Part shown: in pieces, positions 35,061-44,721 of the stretch
How positions within the stretch are numbered: position 1 is the stretch's first letter
How the letters are laid out: the number at the start of each line of letters is the position of its first letter
Assembly (NCBI GenBank): GCA_045110475.1
Contig: JBGCGC010000012.1
Location: forward strand, 1-64,000
Reading direction: 5' to 3'
Origin: Granulosicoccus sp045110475
Lineage (GTDB): Bacteria > Pseudomonadota > Gammaproteobacteria > Granulosicoccales > Granulosicoccaceae
Length of the DNA: 64,000 bases
Notes under the pieces: generated by a model
What the model was told of the DNA's origin: nothing
Database searches by the model: none
What the model saw: only the letters and a program-made list of their open reading frames with translations
Program-made: the position numbers and the translations under genes

Positions 35061-36637
35061 TGAATGGGATCCTCTGCTGCTACTTTGACACGGTGCGACC
35101 CGTACGGCAATCCCTCGCCTGACTCAACCTGGATGCGAAACCTGTCCTGATCGAGACCGCGCCGAGTCAGGTAGGAGGCTATAAACCGACCACGCTCGAT
35201 ACTCAAACGGTTGTTATCCGCGGCTCCACGGAACTCATTTGTGGCAACAGCAATCACGACAGGTATTTCTGCGTAAAGAAAAAGCGGGTCGAAGATTCGG
35301 TCAAGGTTACGTTGAACATCGCGATTGAGCACCTCACTGCGATTCTCGAATCGCAATCTCGCGGAAAGCCCTGCAAGCACACTTAGCTCCTCCTCGCGCA
35401 GGCTCTGATAGCGAGTTTGTCGTGTTGAATCCTCTGCGGTGGTCGGTAGCTCTTCCGCTGCCAGGGTCTCTGCCGCCGGTTGCGACTCCTCGGCCTCTTG
35501 TCGTTCGGCAGCCAGACGAATCTCGTCCTGTGCTTGTTGCTCCGCTGCCAGACGTGCCTGCTCGGCCTCCTTCTGCCCTGCCGCTAATCGCGCCTCTTCG
35601 GCAGATTGCTGCTCTGCGGCCAGACGCACCTCATTGGCCTCTTGTCGTTCGGCAGCCAATCGCGCCACCCTGGCCTGTTCCGCCTCAGCAAGAATCCGGG
35701 CGTCCTCGGCAGCTTGTCGCTGGACTGCCAGGCGGGCTTCCCTCACCTTCTGCCGCAACTCAATCAACCTCGCTTCATCCGCAGCTTCCTGGTCAATCAT
35801 TGCCTGAGCTTCTTCAGCCCTCTTCTGCTCCGCAGCAACCTCTGCCGCTTCAGCCACTCTCAATTCCTCGGCAATCCTTGCCTCTTCGGCAACCCGCAAT
35901 TCCTCGGCAACTCTTGCCTCTTCAGCAACGCGTAATTCCTCGGCAATCCTTGCCTCTTCAGCGACCCGCAATTCCTCGGCAATCCTTGCCTCTTCAGCCA
36001 CCCGCATTTCCTCGGCAATCCTTGCCTCTTCAGCCACCCGCAATTCCTCGGCAATCCTTGCCTCTTCGGCAACCCGCAATTCCTCGGCAACTCTTTCCTC
36101 TTCAGCAACGCGTAATTCCTCGGCAACCCTTGCCTCTTCAGCAACCCGCAATTCCTCGGCAATCCTTGCCTCTTCAGCAACCCGCAATTCCTCGGCAATC
36201 CTTGCCTCTTCGGCAACCCGCAATTCCTCGGCAATCCTTGCCTCTTCAGCAACCCGCAATTCCTCGGCAACTCTTGTCTGGTCGGCCTCGTTTAACCCTG
36301 CGACTTCTTGGGCCTCATCAGCCGCTTGTCGCTCTGTTGCCAGCTGGGAAAGCTGCTCAGCCGCCTGCGCTTCAACTGCCGCTAACCGTTCTGCTTCCAG
36401 CTGCTCGTTTGCGGCAAGCTCCATCTGATCGCCAGGCCTTCCTTTCTCATCCAGCATCTGGTCGTCGCCAGATTCAGGTAATTCAGCGGATGTCAGTTCA
36501 TAAAGCCCACCATCTGGAACAGCTACCATGCGGTAGGCCCAAACACTCGCGAATAGCCATGCGCAGACAGCGACAAACAGTACCAACCAGGTTCGACCGG
36601 TCTGTGTAACCGAGTAAGTGCGAGACGTATCCATCAA
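35057..36637 (-). CDS. Inner-membrane protein with long repeat coiled coil and C-terminal OmpA-like domain
   Basis: 526 residues. One membrane segment near the N-terminus (TWLVLFVAVCAWLFASVWAY) places the rest in the periplasm. Residues about 75-415 are a charged helix, with twelve near-perfect copies of a 12-residue unit (AEELRVAEEARI) and then looser Ala/Glu/Arg/Gln repeats, like TolA domain II. The last 110 residues resemble an OmpA-like peptidoglycan-binding domain (IPVVIAVATNEFRGAADNNR; LSIERGRFIASYLTRRGLDQ). The layout suggests an inner-membrane anchor that spans the periplasm to the cell wall. First gene of the three-gene unit that ends with the MocR regulator. The OmpA match is by pattern only. 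Confidence 0.75.
   Translation of the reverse strand: MMDTSRTYSVTQTGRTWLVLFVAVCAWLFASVWAYRMVAVPDGGLYELTSAELPESGDDQMLDEKGRPGDQMELAANEQLEAERLAAVEAQAAEQLSQLATERQAADEAQEVAGLNEADQTRVAEELRVAEEARIAEELRVAEEARIAEELRVAEEARIAEELRVAEEARVAEELRVAEEERVAEELRVAEEARIAEELRVAEEARIAEEMRVAEEARIAEELRVAEEARIAEELRVAEEARVAEELRVAEEARIAEELRVAEAAEVAAEQKRAEEAQAMIDQEAADEARLIELRQKVREARLAVQRQAAEDARILAEAEQARVARLAAERQEANEVRLAAEQQSAEEARLAAGQKEAEQARLAAEQQAQDEIRLAAERQEAEESQPAAETLAAEELPTTAEDSTRQTRYQSLREEELSVLAGLSARLRFENRSEVLNRDVQRNLDRIFDPLFLYAEIPVVIAVATNEFRGAADNNRLSIERGRFIASYLTRRGLDQDRFRIQVESGEGLPYGSHRVKVAAEDPIQ
35861..36276 (-). repeat. 36-base tandem repeat coding a coiled coil
   Basis: Twelve units of 36 bases (CAATTCCTCGGCAATCCTTG plus 16 bases on the plus strand), nearly identical, each coding 12 residues. 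The period equals a multiple of three, so copy number can change in frame. The extreme uniformity also opens a long spurious frame on the opposite strand. Confidence 0.95.
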
Positions 36638-37009
36638 TAGGCCTTCATATGCTCATGAGAGATCGTTTTTCCAGTGGGATTACAACGGTTCGCAGTTTGC
36701 TTGTTTATTAACGTCATGACAACAGAGACATTCTGACAAGTGAGATACGGTAAGCATTATCTCGAATCCCATCCTTGTCCAATCCACGATGAAAATAATC
36801 ATGGGATATGTTTACCACAGTCCAAAGCCGGTCTATTCCTGACGATCATAGTTCGGGAAAACGCTATTTTTCGGTCTGACTGGATCTCCTGGCCAGAGCC
36901 ACAAACTGAACCCGGGCACAGCTGATTCATTCACGCAAACATGAGCGACGAATCGTGCGATTAGCTTAGTTACGAGGTTCGCCGAATCCTCACATGACCG
37001 ACGTACCGG
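36638..37009. other. Intergenic, nothing recognised
   Basis: About 370 bases between the start of the TolA/OmpA-like gene and the stop of the IMPase-family gene. It must contain the promoter of the former. I see no gene with a plausible start, RNA or clear repeat. Confidence 0.5.
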
Positions 37010-37879
37010 TTAATGCCCTGTTAACGACATTTTCAAGAGCGGTAACAGTTTATCGTGCAGCGTCTTTGAACCGCAAGCCACAACATAACCTCCATCAACA
37101 GCGCTGTTACCTGACCAGTTAGATACCACACCGCCTGCGGCTTCAACGATAGGGATGAGAGCCTGTATATCATAAGGTTTCAGGTCACAATCCAGCACAA
37201 TGTCCACATGGCCTGCGGCGAGCAATGCGTAGGCGTAGCAGTCACCCCCATAGCGCATAAGCTGCACATCATTTTTAACCTGCGTAAAACAGGCCATGGC
37301 AGAGGCGTCTGTAAACATGTCTGGCGTGGTGCAATACGCTATCGCATCGGATAACTCAGCGACAAGACGGGTTGAAAGTACACGTGTGAAATCCGTGGTA
37401 ATCAGCCTTGCCTCGCTACCACAAGCCGTATACCGCTCTTTGAAAAATGGCTGGTCCATTAATCCAAGAATGGCGTTCTGTCCGTTGTACAGGCCAATAA
37501 GAGTTCCCCATAAAGGCATGCCACTCATGAACGCTCGCGTGCCGTCAATCGGATCAACCACCCACAACAATCCGTTGTTGCTAGCGATAGCTTCGTGCTC
37601 CTCGCCATAAAAACCGATATCAGGGCATTGTTCACGAAGCACGTTGCGTATGGCAAGTTCAGCCTCACGATCTGCTACCGTCACAGGATCGAAGCTTCCC
37701 ATTCCGGCCTTGTTTTCTACCGCGAAATCACGACGGAAGTATTTACCCGTCACAAGCGCTGCCGCATCGGCTGCTTCACCGGCAACCTGCATCAGATACT
37801 GCAACTGTTCAGCATCCGGCAGTACCGGTGCGTAACGAGGTAGGGTCATTGCCTGATCCATCTGGAAGATTGCGCCCAT
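37010..37879 (-). CDS. Inositol monophosphatase family phosphatase, HisN-like
   Basis: 289 residues (279 if ATG 37849 is used, which has the better upstream context). The three metal-site motifs are present: GEEHE (residues about 90-94), the DPIDGTRAF motif (about 107-115) and the C-terminal PYDIQALIPIVEAAGG, with RYGGDCYAYALLAAGHVDIV before it. This arrangement is closest to the histidinol-phosphatase branch (HisN) of the family, a magnesium-dependent, lithium-sensitive group. Not near other his genes, so the substrate is a guess between histidinol phosphate and another sugar/polyol phosphate. Confidence 0.85.
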   Translation of the reverse strand: MGAIFQMDQAMTLPRYAPVLPDAEQLQYLMQVAGEAADAAALVTGKYFRRDFAVENKAGMGSFDPVTVADREAELAIRNVLREQCPDIGFYGEEHEAIASNNGLLWVVDPIDGTRAFMSGMPLWGTLIGLYNGQNAILGLMDQPFFKERYTACGSEARLITTDFTRVLSTRLVAELSDAIAYCTTPDMFTDASAMACFTQVKNDVQLMRYGGDCYAYALLAAGHVDIVLDCDLKPYDIQALIPIVEAAGGVVSNWSGNSAVDGGYVVACGSKTLHDKLLPLLKMSLTGH

Positions 37880-38111
37880 TCTACGACATGCTAACCAGAC
37901 GCATACAGACCGATTATGTGGCGTGCCTTATGCGCACACAGCGCCAACCGAAAAACCGGGACTGCGCCATAACACGCTGAAGACTGAATCAACGTGAATT
38001 CGTAGCAATTTGTTCTTGTATTGCCCGCCCATACTGCCTATACCCCTTGTCCGCAAACAAACCGCGACAACTATCAACACCGAGCACCGGTAGCGAAAGT
38101 GACCTTAAATC

Positions 38112-38375
38112 ATGAACTATCGACGTTTTACCAAGTGGCACACCCCGACTTTAATTGCATGTATTGCTACTCTGGGCGGCTGCCAGCATGTCAACGTCGC
38201 GCAGATCACTTACGAGGTGTTGCGTGCAGATGACTGTCGGCGCAATCAACTTGAAGTGTTCTGTGGCCGTACCTATGCCAGCGAATACTACGAATATGTA
38301 AGGATGCGCGAGGATTTTCTTCGTGATCAGCATGAAACAAAGCAAGGAAATGTCTCTGATGAGCTACCCTTGTAA
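38112..38375 (+). CDS. Small putative lipoprotein
   Basis: 87 residues. A short basic N-terminus (MNYRRFTKW), hydrophobic segment and lipobox LGGC at residue 24 predict a lipoprotein. The mature part has two Cys (ADDCRRN; LEVFCGRTYASEYYEYVRMR), which may form a disulfide. No family recognised. The end overlaps the start of the phosphodiesterase gene by a few bases, so they may be cotranscribed. Confidence 0.6.
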   Translation: MNYRRFTKWHTPTLIACIATLGGCQHVNVAQITYEVLRADDCRRNQLEVFCGRTYASEYYEYVRMREDFLRDQHETKQGNVSDELPL

Positions 38376-39126
38376 CAGGCCCATTTCACCACCCAAGCGT
38401 ATGTCACACGCGCCGTTAGCCCGTATCATCGCCCATCGGGGCGCATCCGCCGATGCACCTGAGAATACCCTTAGTGCCTTGCAGCTCGCGGCAGACCAGG
38501 GCGCTACCTGCGTCGAGATCGATGTGTCAATCAGCGCCGACGGTATTGCCTTTGTCCATCATGACGCTCAATTGCAGCGCTGTACCAACGGTACTGGTCT
38601 TCTATGCGAACATAGCGCGGCGCAGCTGGATCAGCTCCGAGCAGGCAAGAACATGGCGGGATTTGAAAACGAACCTCTACCAAGACTCAGCGCCGTAATT
38701 ACCTTGCTGATCCGCAACGAACTGGGACTGAACCTTGAAATAAAACCACAGCAAGGCCTGGAACAGCAAACGGTGAATGCAATCCGCGATGAACTGCAAA
38801 CCCGCTGGCCAGATCATCTGGCTTTGGTCTTGTCCAGCTTCAGTCACAAAAGCATTGGGATGGCTAGAGAGTGCATGCCCGACGTTGCCAGAGCCCCGCT
38901 GGTGGGTGCCATTCCAGATGACTGGACATCCCTGATGAAACGCTACGATGCACAAAACCTGCACTGTGCGGAAAATACCCTGACTGCTGAAAAGGCCAGA
39001 TTGGTAACAGATGCAGGCTTTGGCCTGTACTGTTACACCGTTAATGATCACCAACGAGCCAGTACGCTTCTTGGCTGGGGAGTGCACGGGATATTCACCG
39101 ACTACCCGGGCAACATCAACGTCTGA
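38359..39126 (+). CDS. Glycerophosphodiester phosphodiesterase (UgpQ type)
   Basis: 255 residues from ATG 38359 (AAGGAA nine bases before); ATG 38401 would begin right at the domain. The GDPD signature is clear: IIAHRGASADAPENTLSALQ with the catalytic His-Arg and Glu, VEIDVSISADGIAFVHHDAQ with metal-binding Glu/Asp and the second catalytic His, then LNLEIKPQ and YTVNDHQRASTLLGWGVHGI. It cleaves glycerophosphodiesters to glycerol-3-phosphate and alcohol, usually in the cytosol when, as here, no signal peptide is present. Length is normal for the cytosolic type. Confidence 0.92.
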   Translation: MSYPCNRPISPPKRMSHAPLARIIAHRGASADAPENTLSALQLAADQGATCVEIDVSISADGIAFVHHDAQLQRCTNGTGLLCEHSAAQLDQLRAGKNMAGFENEPLPRLSAVITLLIRNELGLNLEIKPQQGLEQQTVNAIRDELQTRWPDHLALVLSSFSHKSIGMARECMPDVARAPLVGAIPDDWTSLMKRYDAQNLHCAENTLTAEKARLVTDAGFGLYCYTVNDHQRASTLLGWGVHGIFTDYPGNINV

Positions 39127-39153
39127 GCTGACTCCGGATTTTCACCGGGTTGT

Positions 39154-40167
39154 TCACGAACCACCTTGCAGTGTCCGAAATTTGAACTGGACGCCGGGTA
39201 CCCCAGAGGGCTCGTTACGCATCAATGCATCCAGAACGTCCGGCCACACACCTTCCCAACAACACCCATGGCTAAACCCCGGAAATTCGAAACCGCTGGC
39301 GGACGCCTGGCGCATGATGACCGGCTTGATCAACTGGACAGGGATGACCGTATCACGGCCACCAATCAGATGCCATTGCCAGATTTCAGTGCGCAAATCC
39401 TGCTTCGTTGCAGGATTGATAGAACTGTATAGCGGTGTGTATCGATGATGTTTTGTCCAGCCATCGGTATCCAGATTCGCGGCCAGCGTAACAACCCGCG
39501 TCACTTGCGGTAGCTGTTCTGCGAGCAACATGGCCAGCGTTCCCCCGCCGCTATGCCCCATGAGCCAGATCTGCGTCGCGTTATGTCGCTTGCTGAGGGC
39601 CCTGATTGCCGATGTCATGCTCGAAACTATCGTCTCCGAGTAACGAGCAGACGTCCACAGACTGTTATCACACGCTACTTGATTATGAAATCCGTTATAG
39701 CAAGGCCTTCCCAGATACACGGCAGGATTGCGCTCGTAGCTCATCAGCCTCAGCATGAGCGGGTTACGCGGCGTTGGATCCGGCATCACGATAACACGGT
39801 GCTTCCACGGTGAGCCATCGCCTTCGAGGTAGATACGCAATACACCGTCGTGATCAGGGTACTCCGGCTTCCCCGCTTCATATGTTGCCAGATTGTCAAA
39901 AACCAGCAAGTTAAAACCGTCAGCTCTGATACTATAAGTATCGAGACCATAGTCACTTGCCAGCTGGTTCAACTTACCTGTGGGGGTCGCGCAAGCCTGA
40001 GCGAACAGGCAGCATACAACCATCAGGTAAAGCCAGGAAGTGACTCCGAAACGATGGTTATAGCCTTGCACCCATCCAACTGTGCCCAACCGTCGATAAC
40101 GGACCTTACCGACTTGCAGATGCTCGACCGTCAGAAGAATCACCCTCGGCAATATAGTCAATGACAA
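39154..40167 (-). CDS. Alpha/beta hydrolase, probable lipoprotein
   Basis: 337 residues as given; the true start is uncertain. The hydrophobic run and lipobox (VVCCLFAQAC) at residues about 46-59 suggest a start closer to it, perhaps ATG 40023, though the signal would then be short. The hydrolase core has nucleophile elbow GHSGGG (about residue 206) preceded by ATQIWLM, an acid in LDTDGW or GGRDTVIP, and a late His in GFSHGCCWEGVW. No specific subfamily recognised; esterase or lipase-like activity is inferred. The gene converges with the phosphodiesterase gene. Confidence 0.75.
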   Translation of the reverse strand: MSLTILPRVILLTVEHLQVGKVRYRRLGTVGWVQGYNHRFGVTSWLYLMVVCCLFAQACATPTGKLNQLASDYGLDTYSIRADGFNLLVFDNLATYEAGKPEYPDHDGVLRIYLEGDGSPWKHRVIVMPDPTPRNPLMLRLMSYERNPAVYLGRPCYNGFHNQVACDNSLWTSARYSETIVSSMTSAIRALSKRHNATQIWLMGHSGGGTLAMLLAEQLPQVTRVVTLAANLDTDGWTKHHRYTPLYSSINPATKQDLRTEIWQWHLIGGRDTVIPVQLIKPVIMRQASASGFEFPGFSHGCCWEGVWPDVLDALMRNEPSGVPGVQFKFRTLQGGS

Positions 40168-40349
40168 TCTGGCCGTATACTAAACACAACTCAATACACC
40201 GAGAGTTACCCATGCGGCGGCAAGATGCTTACCGAGCAAAAGACCATGACGCTCACATGGCTTGTGTTCCTGATCGGGCCAGCCAGAAAGAAGAGCATAG
40301 GCTAAAGCGCGAGCGCTGTGGAAATCTTCTGCGTTGTCCGGATCCTGAG

Positions 40350-40418
40350 CATCATGTAGTGACCTGCCCAGCTCAATGATAATCTACGTTTTTGAGATGG
40401 GCAGGTCACCCAATGATG
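40350..40418. repeat. 69-base palindromic repeat element, copy 2
   Basis: Starts CATCATGTAGTGACCTGCCC and ends GGGCAGGTCACCCAATGATG; the same length as the copy at 28170-28238 and of very similar sequence. It lies 68 bases before the RND adaptor gene, in a 319-base intergenic region. The rest of that region carries a short ORF from about 40213 (MRRQDAYRAKDHDAH) that runs into this element and has no recognisable family, perhaps a gene remnant. Confidence 0.75.
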
Positions 40419-40486
40419 TCTGGTATGGTCACCACTTTGCACTATAACTTGCGTAGTAGCGTCTTGCGCAATACGGACTGGCTGTA

Positions 40487-41563
40487 ATGTACGGAATTAT
40501 AAATTCATCATGGAAAGCGGCTGGCGTTGTTGTTCTGTTACTCGCAGTGTGGATGTTAAGCGGATTATTCGCCGCTGACGACGCCTCCGACGACGATAGT
40601 GCCAACTCGGCAATTACCCCTTCAGTGCTGGTAGAAGTCACTGTTGCGCAATCTACGCTCATGGCACGCGAGCTGGACCTGCAAGGCCAGCTGGATCCTA
40701 TCCGCCATGTTCTGGTCAGGGCACAGACCAGTGGTGAGGTTCAGAGCGTCATCAAACGCAAAGGGGCGCGTGTGAGCGACAATGAGGCGCTCGTCAAACT
40801 GGACGAAGGCGGTCGCGGCAACGCACTGGCCGAGGCTCAGGCTGCCGTTAAAACCGCACAGAGTGAACAGCGTGCAGCCCAGTCGATGCAACGCCAGCGG
40901 CTGCAATCACAATTGCAGCTTGAGCAGGCAGACGCTGTACTGGAAGCTGCTCGCGCAAGGCTTGCTACGGTGGTGCTGGATATCGAACACACCACCGTAA
41001 GGGCTCCGTTTGCAGGGGTGATCAATGCATTACCTGTGGAACAAGGTGCATTTGTGGAACGCAGCGATGTCATTGCAGAACTGGTCGATGACAGCGCCTT
41101 TAAGATGAGCACACAGGTGTCCCAGCACTCGCTTTCACAACTGGTACCGGGCCAGCCAGTGACCGTCACTCTGATAACGGGAGAAAGCCTCAGTGGCGTA
41201 TTGAGCTTCATCGGATCAGTTGCTGACCCGCAAACGCGTAGTTTTGCCGTCGAAGCGTTAGTCCAGAACACATCAGACACTATCGCTGCAGGCGTCAGCG
41301 CAACGCTCAGCATTCCGTTCAAAGAGGTTGAAGCGACATTCATTACGCCATCTGCGCTGTCATTGGGAGACGAGGGTGAATTGGGTGTCAAGGCGCTTGA
41401 TGAGCAGGATCGCGTTTTGTTTCTGCCCATTGAACTTGTCAGCACAACGCTTGAAGGCGCATGGGTAACCGGCATCGCACCCGATACGCGCATCATTACA
41501 CTGGGCCAGGGATTTGTCACGACTGGTGAGCAAGTGCGCGCCCAGATGTCACAGGTTAACTGA
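40487..41563 (+). CDS. RND efflux periplasmic adaptor (membrane fusion protein)
   Basis: 358 residues. The N-terminal membrane anchor (AAGVVVLLLAVWMLSGLFAA) is followed by the lipoyl-like half (VLVRAQTSGEVQSVIKRKGA), an alpha-hairpin rich in Ala/Gln (about 115-155), the second lipoyl half (TTVRAPFAGVINALPVEQGA) and beta-barrel domains. It links the pump at 41563-44721 to an outer-membrane channel. The stop overlaps the pump start (TGATG), so the two are translationally coupled. No TolC-type gene is adjacent. Substrates unknown. Confidence 0.92.
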   Translation: MYGIINSSWKAAGVVVLLLAVWMLSGLFAADDASDDDSANSAITPSVLVEVTVAQSTLMARELDLQGQLDPIRHVLVRAQTSGEVQSVIKRKGARVSDNEALVKLDEGGRGNALAEAQAAVKTAQSEQRAAQSMQRQRLQSQLQLEQADAVLEAARARLATVVLDIEHTTVRAPFAGVINALPVEQGAFVERSDVIAELVDDSAFKMSTQVSQHSLSQLVPGQPVTVTLITGESLSGVLSFIGSVADPQTRSFAVEALVQNTSDTIAAGVSATLSIPFKEVEATFITPSALSLGDEGELGVKALDEQDRVLFLPIELVSTTLEGAWVTGIAPDTRIITLGQGFVTTGEQVRAQMSQVN

Positions 41564-44500
41564 TGATCTATCAAATCATCGATGCGGCATTCAGCCGTCA
41601 TCGAACGGTGGTCATGTTGCTGATTTTTCTACTGGTCAGTGGCGTGATGGCCTACATCAGTATCCCCAAGGAATCAGAGCCTGATGTCCCGATTCCCATT
41701 ATCTATGTATCCATGACACACGATGGTATTTCTCCTGACGACGCCGAGCGATTACTTGTAAGGCCTATGGAGAAAGAAATGCAAAGTATCAGTGGCCTGA
41801 AACAGATGAGTGGCACCGCAGGCGAAGGCTTTGCCTCGGTTCTGCTCGAATTCGATGCAGGGTTTAATGGTGAAACTGCTTTGGCCGATGTGCGCGAGCG
41901 CGTAGACAAGGCAAAATCGAAATTACCAGCCGCCACTGATGAGCCATCAGTCAATGAGGTGAACGTTGCCTTGTTTCCGGTGCTCAATATCAGCCTGTCA
42001 GGACCGATCCCCGAACGAACCCTGACACGCATAGCGCGAGAATTCAAAGACAAGCTGGAAGCACTGCCCGGTGTCCTTGAAGCCGATATCGCCGGCGAGC
42101 GTGAAGAATTTATGGAGATCATTGTTGACCCTCTGGTCATGGAAACCTATAACCTCGATTTTGATGCCATATTCGGTATCGTGAGAAACAACAATCTGCT
42201 GGTGGCTGCAGGCGCGATAGACACCGGTGCCGGACGTATGGTGGTAAAGGTTCCCGGCGTTATCGAAAACATTGCAGACGTGATGAAGCTTCCGATCAAG
42301 GTCACTGGCAGTTCAGTGGTGACATTCGGGGACGTGGCGAGCATTCGACGTACCTACAAGGATCCTTCAAGCTTTGCCCGGCTCGATGGTCAACCCACGC
42401 TGGTTCTGGAGATATCCAAACGACTGGGTGCCAACATCATTGAAACAATCGATTCGGTTCGTACTGCCGTCGATGCCGAGCGCGACAGACTCCCTCCAAA
42501 CCTGATCATCGGCTTTCATCAGGATAAATCGTCTGAAACAAAAACCATGCTCACAGACTTGCAGAACAACGTTATTTCCGGCGTTGTTCTGGTCATGATC
42601 GTGATCATGGCGACCCTTGGGGTACGCTCTTCCATTCTGGTTGGCCTCGCTATCCCGGGTTCTTTCCTGACAGGCATTCTCGTCATTCATTCAATGGGTT
42701 TCACAATGAATGTCGTGGTGTTGTTCAGCCTGATTCTTGTTGTCGGCATGCTAGTAGATGGCGCTATCATTGTCTCCGAGCTAGCCGATCGCAACATTGA
42801 TTCGGGGATGGATACCAGCTCTGCCTACGCCTCTGCGAGTAAACGCATGGCCTGGCCCGTCATAGCATCCACGTTCACCACGCTGGCGGTTTTCTTTCCG
42901 TTATTGTTCTGGCCCGGGTTAATCGGGCAGTTCATGCGTTACATGCCCATCACCGTCATAAGCTGCCTGCTTGCATCGCTTGCCATGGCTCTGGTCTTCG
43001 TACCGGTTGTGGGAAAACTGATAGGGCGCAGGACATCAAGCCATGACGCCGTATACGCACATAGCGAGGACAGTTTCGATCCCGCCCAGCATGCGCCAGA
43101 CAAGGTTCGAAACAATGCCCATGGAATTAAGGCAAGCTACCTGCGCACCCTCTACACCCTGCTCTGTCATCCAGTGAAAACACTGGCTGGGGTACTGCTG
43201 TTTACGGTCGGTAGCTACCTGCTGTACGGCGTCCTTGGCAAGGGCGTTGAGTTCTTCCCCAGCGTAGAACCCGAGTCAATGGCCGTACAAGTCCACGCAC
43301 GGGGGGATCTTTCCATCTATGAGCAGGACGCGATTCTTGCGCGCGTGGAGCAACGCCTGTTCAATCATGACGAAATAAAGTCCGTGTACACGCGCACAGG
43401 GAACAGTAATGATCAGAACAATTCCAGCAGTGATGTCATTGGCAGTATCCAGCTTGAGCTCATAAAGTGGGACAAACGCAGAAAAGCCAACCAGATTACG
43501 GCACAGCTGCGTGAAGAGCTGAGTGATATTGCCGGCATCAAAGTGGAGTTTGTTGCTAATGAAGGTGGCCCTGACGGTGGCGGCAAGCCCATCAACATTC
43601 AGGTCAGTGCACCAGTGGCAAAACTGGATGGCGCTGTCGATCAGCTTCGTCGAATCATGGAGGACCAGGGGGGGTTCAAGGATATCGGTGACAATCGAGC
43701 GCTTCCAGGTGTTGAGTGGCGATTGAGCGTTGACCGTGAGGAAGCTGCGCGATTCGGCGCCAATGTTGCGCTGATAGGTAATGCCATCCAGTTGATCACC
43801 ACCGGCATTCGCGTTGCCGGCTACCGTCCTGACGATGCAACTGATGAGCTGGATATTCGAGTGCGATACCCACGCGAAAAACGCGATCTGGATCAGATAT
43901 CGCAAATCAGGGTACCGACCAGCAACGGCATGGTGCCAATTTCCAACTTCGTGACCATTAGCCCTGCCCCGAAAACAGGTGTTATCAAACGTGTCGGCGC
44001 GAAACGAGCGGTTACCGTGGAAGCTGATGTCGCCGACGGCAAACTTGCCGATACCGAGTTAACGATACTTCAGGGAACGCTGCTTGAGCAGGCAGTTGAT
44101 CCCGAGATCAGCGTGGCATTCAAGGGCGAAGCCGAAGAACAGCAAGAGACCATGGTGTTCCTGCTCATGGCGTTCGTGGGCGCTATTTTCCTCATGACCT
44201 TGTTCCTTGTTACCCAGTTCAATAGCCTGTATCAGGCTTTTCTGGTCCTCACCGCTATCCTGTTTTCCACCTCAGGTGTACTCGTTGGCTTGATGATTAC
44301 AGGGCAACCATTTGGTATTGTCATGGTTGGTATAGGGATCATTGCCCTTGCTGGTATTGTGGTCAACAACAATATCGTCCTGATCGACACATACAACACT
44401 TATCGTCGTCAGGGGGCTGCTGCGATCGATGCCGCCATGCTCACAGGCTCCGTAAGAGCACGCCCGGTTCTGCTTACCGCGATCACCACTATCCTTGGGC

Positions 44501-44721
44501 TTGTACCCATGGTGTTTGCCATGAACATCGACCTGATTGATCGTACCATTTCATTCGGTGCCCCCTCCACACAATGGTGGACTCAGCTGTCGAGCGCCAT
44601 CGCGGGTGGGCTGGCTTTTACGACGCTACTCACCTTGTTCTTGACCCCCTGCCTGCTGGTATTGGGTGTGAAGGCGACCGAGCGTTACCAGGCACCAAAG
44701 CTACAAACCAGCTTAGGCTGA
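41563..44721 (+). CDS. RND-family efflux pump (AcrB/HAE1-like)
   Basis: 1052 residues with the typical duplicated topology: N-terminal membrane helix, large periplasmic loop, six-helix bundle (LILVVGMLVDGAIIVSELAD carries the acidic residues of the proton relay), second large loop and C-terminal bundle (GIGIIALAGIVVNNNIVLID; RARPVLLTAITTILGLVPMV). KESEPDVPIPIIYVSM near the start is typical of the multidrug/uncharacterised HAE family. Energised by proton motive force; trimeric. Length is standard. No local regulator is seen; the palindromic repeat is upstream of the pair. Confidence 0.95.
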   Translation: MIYQIIDAAFSRHRTVVMLLIFLLVSGVMAYISIPKESEPDVPIPIIYVSMTHDGISPDDAERLLVRPMEKEMQSISGLKQMSGTAGEGFASVLLEFDAGFNGETALADVRERVDKAKSKLPAATDEPSVNEVNVALFPVLNISLSGPIPERTLTRIAREFKDKLEALPGVLEADIAGEREEFMEIIVDPLVMETYNLDFDAIFGIVRNNNLLVAAGAIDTGAGRMVVKVPGVIENIADVMKLPIKVTGSSVVTFGDVASIRRTYKDPSSFARLDGQPTLVLEISKRLGANIIETIDSVRTAVDAERDRLPPNLIIGFHQDKSSETKTMLTDLQNNVISGVVLVMIVIMATLGVRSSILVGLAIPGSFLTGILVIHSMGFTMNVVVLFSLILVVGMLVDGAIIVSELADRNIDSGMDTSSAYASASKRMAWPVIASTFTTLAVFFPLLFWPGLIGQFMRYMPITVISCLLASLAMALVFVPVVGKLIGRRTSSHDAVYAHSEDSFDPAQHAPDKVRNNAHGIKASYLRTLYTLLCHPVKTLAGVLLFTVGSYLLYGVLGKGVEFFPSVEPESMAVQVHARGDLSIYEQDAILARVEQRLFNHDEIKSVYTRTGNSNDQNNSSSDVIGSIQLELIKWDKRRKANQITAQLREELSDIAGIKVEFVANEGGPDGGGKPINIQVSAPVAKLDGAVDQLRRIMEDQGGFKDIGDNRALPGVEWRLSVDREEAARFGANVALIGNAIQLITTGIRVAGYRPDDATDELDIRVRYPREKRDLDQISQIRVPTSNGMVPISNFVTISPAPKTGVIKRVGAKRAVTVEADVADGKLADTELTILQGTLLEQAVDPEISVAFKGEAEEQQETMVFLLMAFVGAIFLMTLFLVTQFNSLYQAFLVLTAILFSTSGVLVGLMITGQPFGIVMVGIGIIALAGIVVNNNIVLIDTYNTYRRQGAAAIDAAMLTGSVRARPVLLTAITTILGLVPMVFAMNIDLIDRTISFGAPSTQWWTQLSSAIAGGLAFTTLLTLFLTPCLLVLGVKATERYQAPKLQTSLG

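Noticed and set aside
35861..36276. Regular 36-base repeats as a CRISPR array
   Set aside because: Units are contiguous with no unique spacers, and they code a protein coiled coil; no cas genes nearby.
35422..36609. 395-residue plus-strand open frame rich in Pro/Leu/Gln
   Set aside because: It is the antisense of the 36-base coiled-coil repeat; repeats whose length is a multiple of three keep other frames open. The minus-strand frame has a signal anchor, a coiled coil and an OmpA-like domain.
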